Positions 32,730 through 44,855 of a stretch of DNA of 64,000 bases are shown piece after piece (positions within the stretch are counted from its first letter, which is position 1; each line of letters opens with the position of its first letter). The notes beneath the pieces were generated by a model, which saw only the letters and a program-made list of their open reading frames with translations, ran no database searches and had not been told where the DNA came from. The translations under genes were made by a program, and so were the position numbers. The stretch is from Flammulina velutipes (lineage: Eukaryota; Basidiomycota; Agaricomycetes; Agaricales; Physalacriaceae): NCBI GenBank assembly GCA_011800155.1, contig CM022373.1, forward strand, positions 2,480,001-2,544,000, read 5' to 3'.

Positions 32730-35056
32730 ATGGTTCAACCCCCCAAGAAAGCGCGGAGCAACAATACGCTCGCAAAGAAAAAGGCTCCTCCTCCTCCACC
32801 GAAAGCCCCAAAGAAGAAGACCCGGTCAAGACCGTCTATATTCCTCCCCTTCCTATTTCTGCTGAGTGTATACTCGCTATGGAGGTGCCCGCACGACTAC
32901 GAATGGGAGAACCCCGTATGTCGGGGGCTGGGCGTGTACAGGACGCGGGTGGTAGACCCGGGGGTGGCATGGGCGGGTGTCCTGGTGGAGCGGGGGCGCC
33001 GAACGGAGGTGGGGCATAAAGTGGAAGAGGCGGTGGTGCGGGCGCAGGAAGAGGTGTTGCTCCCTGCATACGAAAAGGTTGCTCTGCCAGCGTACGAAAA
33101 GGGTCTCCTGCCGACGTATCACAAGGTTCTCGTTCCGACGTACTACAAAGTCCTAGTGCCGACGTACTACAAAGTCCTGGTGCCTACATACCACAAGGTC
33201 CTAGTCCCGACATACCACCACGTCATCATCCCCGCCTCCAAGCGCCTAGGGATATACGCCCAGTCCACCCTCCGCTACTTCCGCGCCCGCGCCTCGCCCT
33301 ACACCCGGCGACTCAAATCCCTCCTCCGGCCCTACTACTCCAAGCTCGAGCCATACATCGCCACCCTGCGCATCTACGCCAACCACTTGCGGTTCTACGC
33401 GGACAAGGCACGCGCGCAGGTCGTCCGCGGGTATCCCTACGCCGTGCGGGCGTGGGAGGCGAGCAAGCCCGTGTGGGCGGCGGCGCAGAAGGCGGGGCGG
33501 AGGGTGGTGAGGGAGGTGGGGGTGATGAGGAGGAGGTGGGTGGATCCGCATTTGGCGGTTATGTGGGCGAAGGTGTTGGAGTTGGGAGGGGATAAGGAGC
33601 ATGGGAGGACGACGACGTTCGTGGCGGCGGAGACGACCACTGCGGAGAGTGTGGCCACGCCTGAGGAGGCTGCACCCCAAGAGAGTGTCCTTCCTGAATC
33701 GACTCCCTCGGCTGGTTTCATCTCGGACGAATTGGCTGAAGAATTGGCTATTTCTGCAGAGGCTGCCCGTGCTGCTGTGACGCCACAAGCAGAAGCAGAG
33801 CCTCAAGTCGAATCGTCGTCTCCTCAACTCGCAGAATCCACCGTTCCCGAGTCTACAACCACCGCCAGCCAAGTCACACCCACAGAGCACATTTCTCTCT
33901 TTGACGACATCACAGAACAGGTCGCCGCAGCCGAACCCGCCACCCCCGAACCCGCAGTCGACGACGACCTCGACGCATTTCTCGAACAACTCGGTATAGC
34001 ACCCACACCCTCCCCCTCCCCCACTCCCGAGGAAGACCCTCCATCCCCCCCTCCCCCCTCCGCCTCCCTCACCCCCGAAGAAATCGCCGCAAAGCGCACC
34101 GCCATCAAAGTCCGGCACGCAGCCCACATAGACCTAATAACCTCCAAAGCCGACTCTCTCGCCCCGCACGTCCGCTCCTCCCTCCTCTCCATCCGCCACA
34201 CCGCCGCTTCCTCCCTCGCCTCCATGCACCTCGTCGATGCCCTCAAACGCGAGTGCGATACGCTCCTCGTCGGGCTCCAGCGTTTCGTGGGCAAGGACCG
34301 GTTTGGCGAGATCGCGGGGAAGGTGCGGGAGACGTTTGGGGGTAGGACGAGTGAGTACCAGGAGAGGGTTATTGGGGTTGTGCAGAGGGCTAGGCAGGAG
34401 GAGGTGGATCTGTGTATGGACGCGGCGGGCCAGGTGAAGAAGCTGGCGGATCGGGCGCAGGCGGATTTGGGCCTTGATTATGCGTGGTTGGAGGATGTTA
34501 CGTATTTGGATTGGAAGGAGTATCATGCGCTTAAGGGGTTGTATGAGGATTTTAGGGATCAGGTGGGTTTTTTTTTGTCTGTCAATTGGGGGGAGGTGTG
34601 TTGATGCGTTTTTTTTGGTAGATGAAGCTTATTCAGGAGAACACGCACCCGAGGCCAGAGGAGGATGTCTTGAATGAGAAACTGGGCGAGTTGCAGGATG
34701 AACTGAGGAGGGAGGTGGCGCTGTGTGTTGAGAGGATTGGAGAGGTTGAGGGTAGGGCGAGGGTTGGGGTGCTCAAGACGGACCCGGAGGCGTTTGTGGG
34801 GAGGGACAAGGTTGAGGTTGAGGAGGCTTTGGCGGGGGTCCCGTTGGAGAGCGACGCTACGCCCGAGCCTGTCGACGAGCCGGCGTTGGTGGACGAGCCC
34901 GTCGTCAGCATCTTGCCTATCGACGTGGAGGAGCCGGTTAGCATCTTGCCCATCGACGTGGAAGAGCCCCAAGTGAGCATACTCCCCGTTGACGCGGACG
35001 AACCACGCGTAAGCATACTCCCCATCGGCCAACCCTTCGTACACCAAGAGCTGTAG
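32730..35056 (+). CDS. Large single-TM protein with helical repeats
   Basis: Two exons (32730-34562, 34622-35056) give about 755 residues. Order: basic Pro/Lys-rich N-terminus (MVQPPKK), TM helix (IFLPFLFLLSVYSLW), a Cys segment (CPHDYEWENPVC), then a run of eight-residue units of the type [VA]LxPxYxK (about residues 105-165; VLVPTYYK, VLVPTYHK) encoded by a 24-bp tandem repeat at about 33055-33235. Next are Tyr/Arg-rich amphipathic helices, a long acidic Ser/Pro/Glu region, a helical block (VQRARQEEVDLCMDAAGQVK), and at the C-terminus four VSILPI[DG] repeats separated by acidic spacers. The upstream ATG at 32718 would add four residues. It resembles the small gene at 31657. Function unknown; the repeats suggest membrane-surface or filament-like helices. 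Confidence 0.82.
33055..33235 (+). repeat. 24-bp tandem repeat coding for octapeptides
   Basis: About seven units of a gt-ct-gt-ccgacgtactacaa(a/g)-type 24-mer inside the large TM gene; the middle units are nearly identical and the outer ones diverged, typical of expansion by slippage or unequal exchange. Confidence 0.85.
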
Positions 35057-35155
35057 AACCTACCTACCTACCCATGTAACTTATAGCCTCGATTATCGCA
35101 TATCCATCTATTTATTCCATCTAAAAACTTCCGTGCGCCACGCAAAATCACACTA

Positions 35156-35245
35156 CTGCCCCAGTGAGGCTCGAACTCACGACCTTCCGATATCGTAATT
35201 AAATGGTTAACAGTCGGACGCTGTAACCAACTCAGCCATGGGGCA
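35156..35245 (-). tRNA. tRNA-Asn(GTT), copy 3, intron 16 nt
   Basis: The only minus-strand copy; exons identical to copies 1 and 2. Intron after position 37 is the shortest (16 nt). Discriminator G. It lies between the end of the large TM gene and the glutaredoxin start. Confidence 0.97.
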
Positions 35246-35384
35246 TTCCGCTTCAATCCTCCCCTCCCGCGTTAGAATCGGGTCTGGACGATTGTCAGGA
35301 CGGAACGATGATTGGCCAACCCCGACTCCGACGATCATGTGATGCTTTGATTTCTCATCCTCCTCCCACCACCACCCACCCACC

Positions 35385-35989
35385 ATGTCCTTCCTATTCC
35401 GAACGGCTTTACGCCGCACAGTGAGTCTTCCCTCCTCCCCCCTCCTTCCCCTTACCCACCTCCCCTCCCCAGACCATCCCCCGCTTCCAAAGATCCCTCT
35501 CCGACCTCGCGCGCACCCAAATCCAAAAAGCCATATCCGCCAAACCCGTCGTCTTATTCATGAAAGGAACCCCCTCCGCCCCCGCATGCGGGTTCTCCCG
35601 CGCCGCCATACAAGTCCTCGTTGACCTCTGGGGCGTACCCAAGGAGAAGCTCGGGACGTATGATGTTTTGGCGGATGAGGAGTTGAGGAGTGGGATTAAG
35701 GAGTTTTCGTGCGTCTCTTCCTTTCTTTCTTCTTTTCAAAGGTGGAGGGGAATTGATGTGGGGATGGGGGTGTGTAGGGAATGGCCGACGATCCCGCAGT
35801 TGTATGTGAATGGCGAGTTTGTGGGGGGGTGTGATATTCTTTTGGCTAGTGCGTCCCTTTCCCTTCCCCTCCTCCTTCCTTACACCCCGTCTGACTGATG
35901 GTGTAGTGCACCAAAATGGAGAACTCGAGCAGTTGTTGGAGAAGTATGATATCATCCCCAAGGACGTGGAGGAGGAGACACCCGCATAG
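35385..35989 (+). CDS. Mitochondrial monothiol glutaredoxin (Grx5 type)
   Basis: Four exons (35385-35420, 35473-35708, 35778-35848, 35907-35989) encode about 141 residues. Start in a caccatgtcc context; N-terminus [12 protein letters not shown] is a basic presequence. Class II glutaredoxin features: [19 protein letters not shown] with the CGFS active site, [17 protein letters not shown] with the cis-Pro and the GG(C)D glutathione-binding motif. Grx5 proteins pass [2Fe-2S] clusters from the ISU scaffold to targets in the mitochondrial matrix. Length is as expected for the family. tRNA-Asn genes lie on both sides, 139 bp upstream and 77 bp downstream. Confidence 0.95.
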
Positions 35990-36066
35990 AATAGAGTAAT
36001 GACATCCTACCATCCCGCCTCTTCCCCCCGCTCATACTCCGATCGTTCTTCCACTTAGCCCAGGTA

Positions 36067-36168
36067 TGCCCCATGGCTGAGTTGGTTACAGCGTCCGACT
36101 GTTATGAAAATCATCAGGTTCCTTTATCAACAATCGGAAGGTCGTGAGTTCGAGCCTCACTGGGGCAG
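36067..36168 (+). tRNA. tRNA-Asn(GTT), copy 4, intron 28 nt
   Basis: Exons identical to copies 1-3; longest intron of the set (28 nt). TTTTT terminator at about 36188. Starts 77 bp after the glutaredoxin stop. Confidence 0.97.
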
Positions 36169-36525
36169 TGGAAGACGATCCGCATCATTTTTGCCCGGTA
36201 TTCGTTCCCGGTACATAGCACCACTCTATCCAAACAAGTGTGATGCTGAACTTGAACTTGGAATCTCCTCGCCTGCTAAACAACTTGCGCCCTTCGTGAT
36301 TGAGAGCTCCGTCCCGCCCGTGCTAGAGCTCGAGCCGGATCCACACAACGGGGCATAATCTCGAGCTCTCTATTCTACCATCAAGAGGAGATAGCTTGAC
36401 TCGCTATTTTCAGCGCCACTTGTACGATAAGATACGTCCGTTGAAGGAGGGGGCAGTGAAAAGGACGAAATCTACCGTACGTTTGAGGTATGATCGTGGA
36501 CGCCACACCCCCACGACGCTTGCTA

Positions 36526-36620
36526 TGCCCCATGGCTGAGTTGGTCACAGCGTCCGACTGTTATGAAGACTCTCATTGACTACAATCGGAAGGTCGTGAG
36601 TTCGAGCCTCACTGGGGCAG
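36526..36620 (+). tRNA. tRNA-Asn(GTT), copy 5, intron 21 nt
   Basis: Same exons with one D-loop change (GGTCACAGC instead of GGTTACAGC). Intron 21 nt, unrelated in sequence to the others. TTTT downstream near 36640. Confidence 0.96.
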
Positions 36621-36843
36621 TGCGCATCTCAGTGCTGTATTTTAAGATTCGAGGGAGCGTATATCACTGCCCCGTGTGACTATGTTCACTGTATCAGCAG
36701 TCCACACAAGTAATCAATGCACGCGCGTTATCATTCCAGTCCCTACAATACAACAACAATAACAACGATAGCCTTTTGGTCGATACAAGTTGCGAAAAAA
36801 ATCAAGTCAAATCAAATAAATGTTCTTCCTCATCATCCATCAT

Positions 36844-38785
<1,942 letters not shown>

Positions 38786-38965
38786 TGCAGTTAAATAGCG
38801 ATTTATGGACAAGGGAGGGTAATACACGACGGCGAATGTTCAACTTGGCGTGTGGGAAAATGTTGCTTGTCTGGCTGAGGATGACTAAGCCTCTCTACTG
38901 GACAGCGTCGACGGCAAGAACAAATGGACATTGAATATTATTACGCATATTAGAGAAAGGGAAAA

Positions 38966-40842
38966 TCACCCCTCTTCCTCATAGTCACGTAGCACAAGGT
39001 CCTCTTCAATGACAACTTCCCCCGGCCCAAGATCAAAAGCACCATCCGGAAACTTACTACACGAATCAGTCGATTCGGCCTGCACGTCCATCTCCATGGT
39101 GTACAACCTGACGTCCGACCCAAAGTTCGCATCTTGCAAGTCAAAGGTGGTGTGTCCGCTGGGTATGACGAAAACGAGGTTTTTCACCGCAGGTCCCAAA
39201 AGCCGTTTCTTCATCGAAGCGCCTGAGGCTATGGACATCTTGAATCCTATCCCAACGTCTAGCATGAAAGCGTCGATATCTCCCTCCTCAGGGATGTAAT
39301 ATACCTTCGGGTCAGCTTCCTCCGCCTCCGAATAGATCCTGGGAGTCCTTTGCCAGAGAGTCATGATCGAGTCCTCCTCATCGGTTCCTTTCATCCATCC
39401 CCCAGTAGAATCCACCTTCACCATCGGCAATACCTTGAACTCACCTCCCGCAGACAGCGCGTCGTGGCATAACGACTCGAAGATCCAGCTGCGCGTCGCA
39501 CTCCGGCTCAACAGAGTATGAGATATGTCCAAGTAAAACCGGCGCCGTTCCTGTAGAGTAGTCAAGGGTACGAAGTGCATATAGATACGTCTCCAGATGA
39601 ACGCGGATGCTACAGAATGGGCCATCAAGTCGTCGACGTCTTCGGGTCCATGGCGAGTCGTAGTGACGAGCGCATCGCCTACGGGGGGCGCGTTTTGATA
39701 CAAGCTGTAAATCGACTCGACATGCTCCAACGAGAGTCCACCCAGCTCCTTCTCGACCTGACGCATAGCCCACTCCTCGCCAAGTTTGAAAGTAGTCAGT
39801 GTGTCGCGAATGGATCGCCCAAACTTGGAAACCACATTTCGGACGGTTTCCTGGTGCTGGGGCGTCCCGTCCCGTAGAAAGCGCTCGGATAATCGACACC
39901 TATCATCGAGTATGAATGAAATGTTCTGCAGCAGTTACCAGTCAGAAACTTACACGGCGTATATCTCTGAGACCGACGATGGCTGCATGACGAATGTCGG
40001 CGCACTGCGTCGTTTGGCCCACCCTTTCCACCGTCCAACCTGAGGCGAAGAGGCAAGGACCGGGAAGAGCAAGGAAGATGGTGAGGCCAGGTATGGAGGC
40101 GGGTCATTACCATTCGAGGCATTCTCCATCAACGCCAATACGCCCGGTCGAAAACTGTGGTTAGGCCGGAATACCATGTGGCGCTGGAATGTACTGCTGT
40201 TGAAAGCGTACACCCCATCGGAGAGGTGGATGTGAGTTTCTTCGTCCCGGAAAAACACCACTGGACGCTTGGCAGCTAGCTCTCGAACGCGGATGTAATC
40301 TAGAATCCCTGCCTTGCCTGGGTAATCCGATGGGTCAGAAGTAGGCGGGGAATGGTTGGAACTGTGTACCGATCCCTGAAGACCCCGATACCACTACTCC
40401 AGAGAACTGATCACGAGACTGGCGAGCGAGGATGCGCTTGTATAGAGACGTATACTGCGACAAGATGAGGAGGCGACCGTCACTTCGGGGGTAGATGTTG
40501 GTCAATGATAGTGGGATGTATTGATATATGACCTCGTCAACTACCAATTCCTCAGGGGATACATCCACCCCCCAATGCTGCCGATGCAACTTCGATAGGG
40601 GATTTTCGTCGTCTAGACGAACCACGACTCTGGGCAGAAAACTCCGGACCTGTTCTTCGAACGCGCTAATCACAGTCGACGGTGAACGTCAGGGATGTTG
40701 GATTGACTGTCAAGATGAGCGCCACGTACATATAAGGACTGTCTGCTGGATATGTCGTTTTGAGAGCCTGTGACATACATAGATGAGCCCAATATTTCAG
40801 ACAAATGAATAGACTGACATGTTTTGATTCTGAATGCACCAT
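38966..40842 (-). CDS. P-loop protein, Crinkler/RHS-like fungal family
   Basis: Several exons; start MVHSESKH at 40842 spliced to ALKTTYPADSPYIAFEEQV, stop at 38966. The N-terminal part contains a Walker-A-like VVVSGSSGIG that is interrupted by an intron right before the expected GK[ST], then VVFFRDEETHIHLSDGVYAF. The C-terminal half (RRFYLDISHTLLSRSATRSW, FVIPSGHTTFDLQDANFG) is a conserved globular region. This order matches a family expanded in Agaricomycetes, often annotated as Crinkler- or retrotransposon-hot-spot-like P-loop proteins. Function unproven; ATP binding is inferred. Confidence 0.65.
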
Positions 40843-40943
40843 TTTTTGTGGGTGGAAGTGTAAAGACAAGTTTGAGTCGTTTGAAATTCGCGATATAGCT
40901 GACATAAGCGACTACTTATCGTTTTTGCGAGAGCCAATTGGGT

Positions 40944-42020
40944 TCAGTTTCTGTGAGTAGTTTGCAATTTACTCCGCTCGTTAAGCAGCCCCGCACCCCA
41001 TTCTTTGACTTCGTTGTGTCGTATGTGGGGAAGGCTGGTGTCGAAGAAGGTTTGTAGGTCCTTGGTTGGGTTCGAACGCTCGTATTCTAAGGCTGGGGAC
41101 GTTAGGTCGTGCGTTAACTTGTAGGAGAGGATTTACCTTGAGAAGCCATCTCGAATCGGTCAAGATCTGGAAGGGCTCATGAGGTTGAAAGGTATGCAAG
41201 CTAGGCATGGTGTCGTACCCTTGACGAACTGTGCTTCTGGTGTTTCTTGTGCTTCGTACTCCTGCGCGTAGACATTCATGTATCACCGATTGGGTGAGAA
41301 GAAAGGACGGACCTTCCATAGATCTAGGATGCGGGTGGCTTGAGGCGTATCGTGTAGCATTTCATGCACGAAGTTGTGCATTGCTTCCTGCAGGTTTTAT
41401 TTGGTACGATCTTGTACGACTTATGAAGAGAGCTTACTTCTTCTAGGCGCCGTTTCTCCGGTTTGGATATTCCTTCTCTTGGGGTTATGTCGCCAACTGG
41501 AAGACACGGGTATTAGGTGACGAGCTATTGAGAGACGATGGTTATAACCTTGGGCTTCAGCAAGATCATGGACAAGGGATATCATCACGCATCTGTTGGG
41601 TGGTTTTGAGTAACATGCATGAGATGGATTGCGCCAGCACGCACTTTGATACGTCGAGACTCTCGTCTGAAGTACACATCGCTAGGATGGCCATTCGGTA
41701 CATATGATCGGAGATGCTTGATTTACATAGAGGCGTCAATGTTCATGATGAGTGCCACGACGCGCCGCAAAATAACCTTTCAGCGCCGGGAATCTAGTAT
41801 CGTATCTTTGTCTTTGGTCTCCAAGCATATTGGTAGAAGGTTGACGTACGCCATGGTCCACCCAGCCGGTTCGTTTCTGAGTCTACTGGGGCGTAAGAAT
41901 AAGTTGCAGATCAGTCTTCATGCTTACCTTGAGTCTCTCAAGGACATGGAAGAAGGCCAGCTTGTCAGACGCGTGGTCACCGACGGAGACATATAGAGGG
42001 GGAAAGACGCGACTGGTCAT
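40944..42020 (-). CDS. HD-domain 5'-deoxynucleotidase (HDDC2/YfbR family)
   Basis: About nine exons on the minus strand. Reconstructed protein starts MTSRVFPPLYVSVGDHASDK and ends QTTHRN. HD-family metal ligands are all visible: H in SISDHMYRM, HD in SLVHDLAEA, and D in KDLDRFEM. KRTGWVDHG, VGDITPREGI and YEAQETPEAQFVK also match HDDC2. Members dephosphorylate deoxynucleoside 5'-monophosphates and keep nucleotide pools balanced. One exon is only 17 nt (41777-41793, coding IPGAE plus part of S), required to join WVDHG to SISDHMYRM. It is divergent from the MDR oxidoreductase across 460 bp. Confidence 0.88.
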
Positions 42021-42479
42021 GTCAAGGTAGAGGTAAGGCAGCGTGGGAAGATTGTCATGCTCGCTTCAAATACTGCTTACGACCACCAAACTCTGATTTA
42101 CAAGCTGCTTAGTTCAGAGCAAAATCCAGCTCTTCCTCGGCTGTGTGTCGTCGAATACATATGCCGGATATCTTCCGACGGCTAGCCTCGAATGCCCTAC
42201 TCACTTCTGAGTTTTACTCAGCTTCACGTAACTGGTACTACTAACATTCTCCCTCGGATGCCTTCCGCGTATACACCTTTCACAGCATCTTATGCTCTCG
42301 ACCTTCGTATCCTTCAACTCGTACTATGTTCTGGTACTTCCTGACAAAGGACAAAGCCCTCTGCAAAAAAATGTTCCGTCTTCCGGGACTCGGGCCACCA
42401 ATAACCTGTTGCTTTAAAAGCAAGACATGAACGCATGCTTGATCATAACTTTCCCCATCCACTTTGACCTTCCCATACG
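42021..42479. other. Divergent intergenic region
   Basis: Shared 5' region of the HD nucleotidase and the MDR oxidoreductase. No additional gene seen; minus-strand frames here overlap the oxidoreductase. Confidence 0.5.
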
Positions 42480-43709
42480 ATGTCTCAACAAGTACTCTAC
42501 CTCCAATCCAAGCAAGGCGAGTTCGCTGTAGGCTCGCGAGAAATCCCATCTCCCCCTGCAGGCGAAGTTGTCATCAAAATCCTTTCCACCGCTTTGAACC
42601 CCGTGGATTGGAAGATCCAGACGTACGGCGTCTTCATAGAAACCTTCCCTACGATTCTGGGGACCGATATCGCTGGCGAGATCGAGAGCGTCGGTGAAGG
42701 CGTTACGCAATGGAAGAAAGGCGACAAAGTGTGCGTCAAATGGCGTGCTAACAGGACTGAACTGACCACGCCCTCTAGAGTCACCCAAGGCTTTTTCGCG
42801 GTTGAACGCGCGTCTTTCCAACAGTATACTACGATACCTGCTGATCTCATCTCGAGGGTACGTTATGATTGGCATTGGATGTGGTAGGATTTCAAGTTAA
42901 CGATGCACATAGATCCCCGAGAACATCAACACCGATGAGGCTGCTACGATCCCTGTCACCTTCATGGCAGCCGCGACTGGACTTTTCGCGGACGCGCCTA
43001 TCGGTGTTGGCCTCAATCCTTCCTTCTCCTGGGATGTCAAATACAAAGGCCAGACGGCTGTAGTCATTGGTGGTAGCACCTCCGTCGGACAATACGGTAC
43101 GTCGTCTGTGCCCCAACGTGAATGATTTCCAGACTCAAACTCGCCATCAGCCATCCAACTCCTCAAATTCTTGGGTTACTCCAAAATTATCGTTTACGCC
43201 GCACAGCGCCATTTCGCTTACCTGCAGACTCTCGGCGCGACCGACATTGTTGACCGTGGAACTACGCCACTCAGCTCTCTCGCGTCTGCTATTGCTTCGG
43301 AAGCTAAGATCACCGTGGTTTACGACACGCTTGCGTCGGCTGAGTCGCAGCAAGCGGCGGTTGATATCATGCCTGTGGGCACCAAGGCCGTCAGTGTGGG
43401 TGAAGTAAAGGACGGCGTGAAGGAGGCTGAAGGAAAGAAAATCACCTCGATCTTTGGATCCTCGTTCGTCCCGGGACATAGGGAATTCGGTGTCCATGTG
43501 TTCGCGAATCTTGAGAAGTTGATTAAGGAGGGTTGGCTCAAGGTATGTGGTCTTTTGTATCTTAGCGGTACGATGCTGATGATGTCTTCAAGCCTAACCG
43601 CTACGAGGTCATTCCTGGGGGATTGAACGGGATCGCTTCGGGGTTGACGAGGCTGAAGGAGAACAAAGTCAGTGGACAGAAATTGGTTGTGCACCCCCAT
43701 GAGACGTAA
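42480..43709 (+). CDS. MDR-superfamily oxidoreductase without zinc
   Basis: Five exons (42480-42730, 42779-42857, 42913-43096, 43151-43542, 43593-43709) give about 340 residues. GroES-like N-domain: EVVIKILSTALNPVDWKIQ, LGTDIAGEIESVG, KKGDKVVTQGFF. Rossmann domain: VVIGGSTSVGQYAIQL (NAD(P)H-binding glycine motif), LGATDIVDR. The usual catalytic-zinc GHE segment and structural-zinc cysteines are absent, as in the quinone/enoyl-reductase-like branch (ToxD-like) of medium-chain dehydrogenases common in basidiomycetes. Probably a cytosolic NADPH-dependent reductase of enones or similar; substrate unknown. It is convergent with the small gene at 43981. Confidence 0.88.
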
Positions 43710-43980
43710 AGGGTAGTAAGATGTAACTGGAATATTTCCTTGTAAATCATGAACTTCGGCGAACAATGATAAGTAGCATCTAGTACCGGATCTGCGAGCA
43801 TACCCTGTCGTCTTGTGGCATGTCTATGTTTCCTTCAATTTCCGAGACTAAGAACACTGTGTGGCACATGTCGTGCGTGCATAAAATATCTCATTGCGTC
43901 GTCTTTAGACATGCATAGCATACATTAATGATCGTTAGAAGAAGAAGAAGTTGAAGAGCTCCAGGCTGAAATCAACAGGT

Positions 43981-44473
43981 TCATCGTCCATTGCTACCAA
44001 ATGGAACAGGTGGAAGGGGCTTAGAGTACCGCGAATGTTTCTTCTTTGCGGCAGTTTTCTCGGCGCGGGGATCTTTCGCTTTTCTTCCTTTAAGGCTCAA
44101 CGAACGAATGGACCTTGCCTTTAGTAAGTTTGTGGTGCTACTAGTACCAGCCTGAGGAGCGGGTAGGTTGTTGCTCTGGATTCGCAGACGAGTACCGGGG
44201 TGAGTGGCTGGTGGCATAGGAAAGAGGGCCGTGAGATCTTCAACAGAGTGAGCCTCGATACCAGCTCGGATATCAAGCACCAAGTCGAGATCGTTGAATT
44301 GGGGAAGAGTGTGCAGTGGCATTGAGCGTGAGCGTCGAACGATGTTCTTGCGTGTCGCCTTGAGTTCTTCCGGAGAAAGGGACTTGGGTGTTCTGTGCAT
44401 CTTGAGTAAGTACAGGATTTTGTCTCATGACCATAGCGCTGTACCGTTTGAAGACCTTGCGGATGCGATCCAT
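43981..44473 (-). CDS. Small Arg/Ser-rich protein, unknown
   Basis: About 150 residues. Start MDRIRKVFKRYSAM, then probably a 31-bp intron (GTCATGAG to CAAG) to MHRTPKSLSPEELKATRKN; the intron is unusually short, so the join is tentative. The centre LPQFNDLDLVLDIRAGIEAH followed by SVEDLTALFP may be a short helical motif; the tail is basic and Pro-rich (KPLPPVPFG). No family recognised. Divergent from the RTC4 gene. Confidence 0.6.
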
Positions 44474-44728
44474 GTTGAGAGTGGGTGGGTTTAATGTCCC
44501 TCATCCTGCATAGCAAGAGGCCATTTATACGCGTTGGAACGACAAAGGGCATCGTATCAATGTAAATTAGACCAGTCTATTGTGGCACCGATCAACAAAG
44601 AGATTGTAAAGTAGTTCACTAACAATAGATATGACTTAAGTAGCTGATTTTGCAATGACAGAAAATATTCCAGGATCGGAAACAATGAGTCGCGCCGCGC
44701 GCCACATCGATTTATACCGTGTCACTGT

Positions 44729-44734
44729 CACGTG
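44729..44734. promoter_or_regulatory. CACGTG within a GTCAC-rich promoter
   Basis: CACGTG lies within a run of four GTCAC/TCAC units (44720-44762), about 125 bp upstream of the RTC4 start. bHLH binding is plausible but inferred. Confidence 0.35.
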
Positions 44735-44855
44735 GCCGAGTCACCGTTGTCTTGTCACCGGTGGGCGCTTGCTTTTAAGCAACCATGGTCCCAGCTTGAA
44801 GGCATTCCTCATTCCTACTCCCTTTTCTCTTTCTTCATCTTGGACGCGTCTCACG

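Noticed and set aside
33246..34127. 293-codon minus-strand frame, Gly/Cys/Arg/Pro-rich
   Set aside because: Antisense to the large TM protein; composition reflects GC-rich reverse frame and there is no domain.
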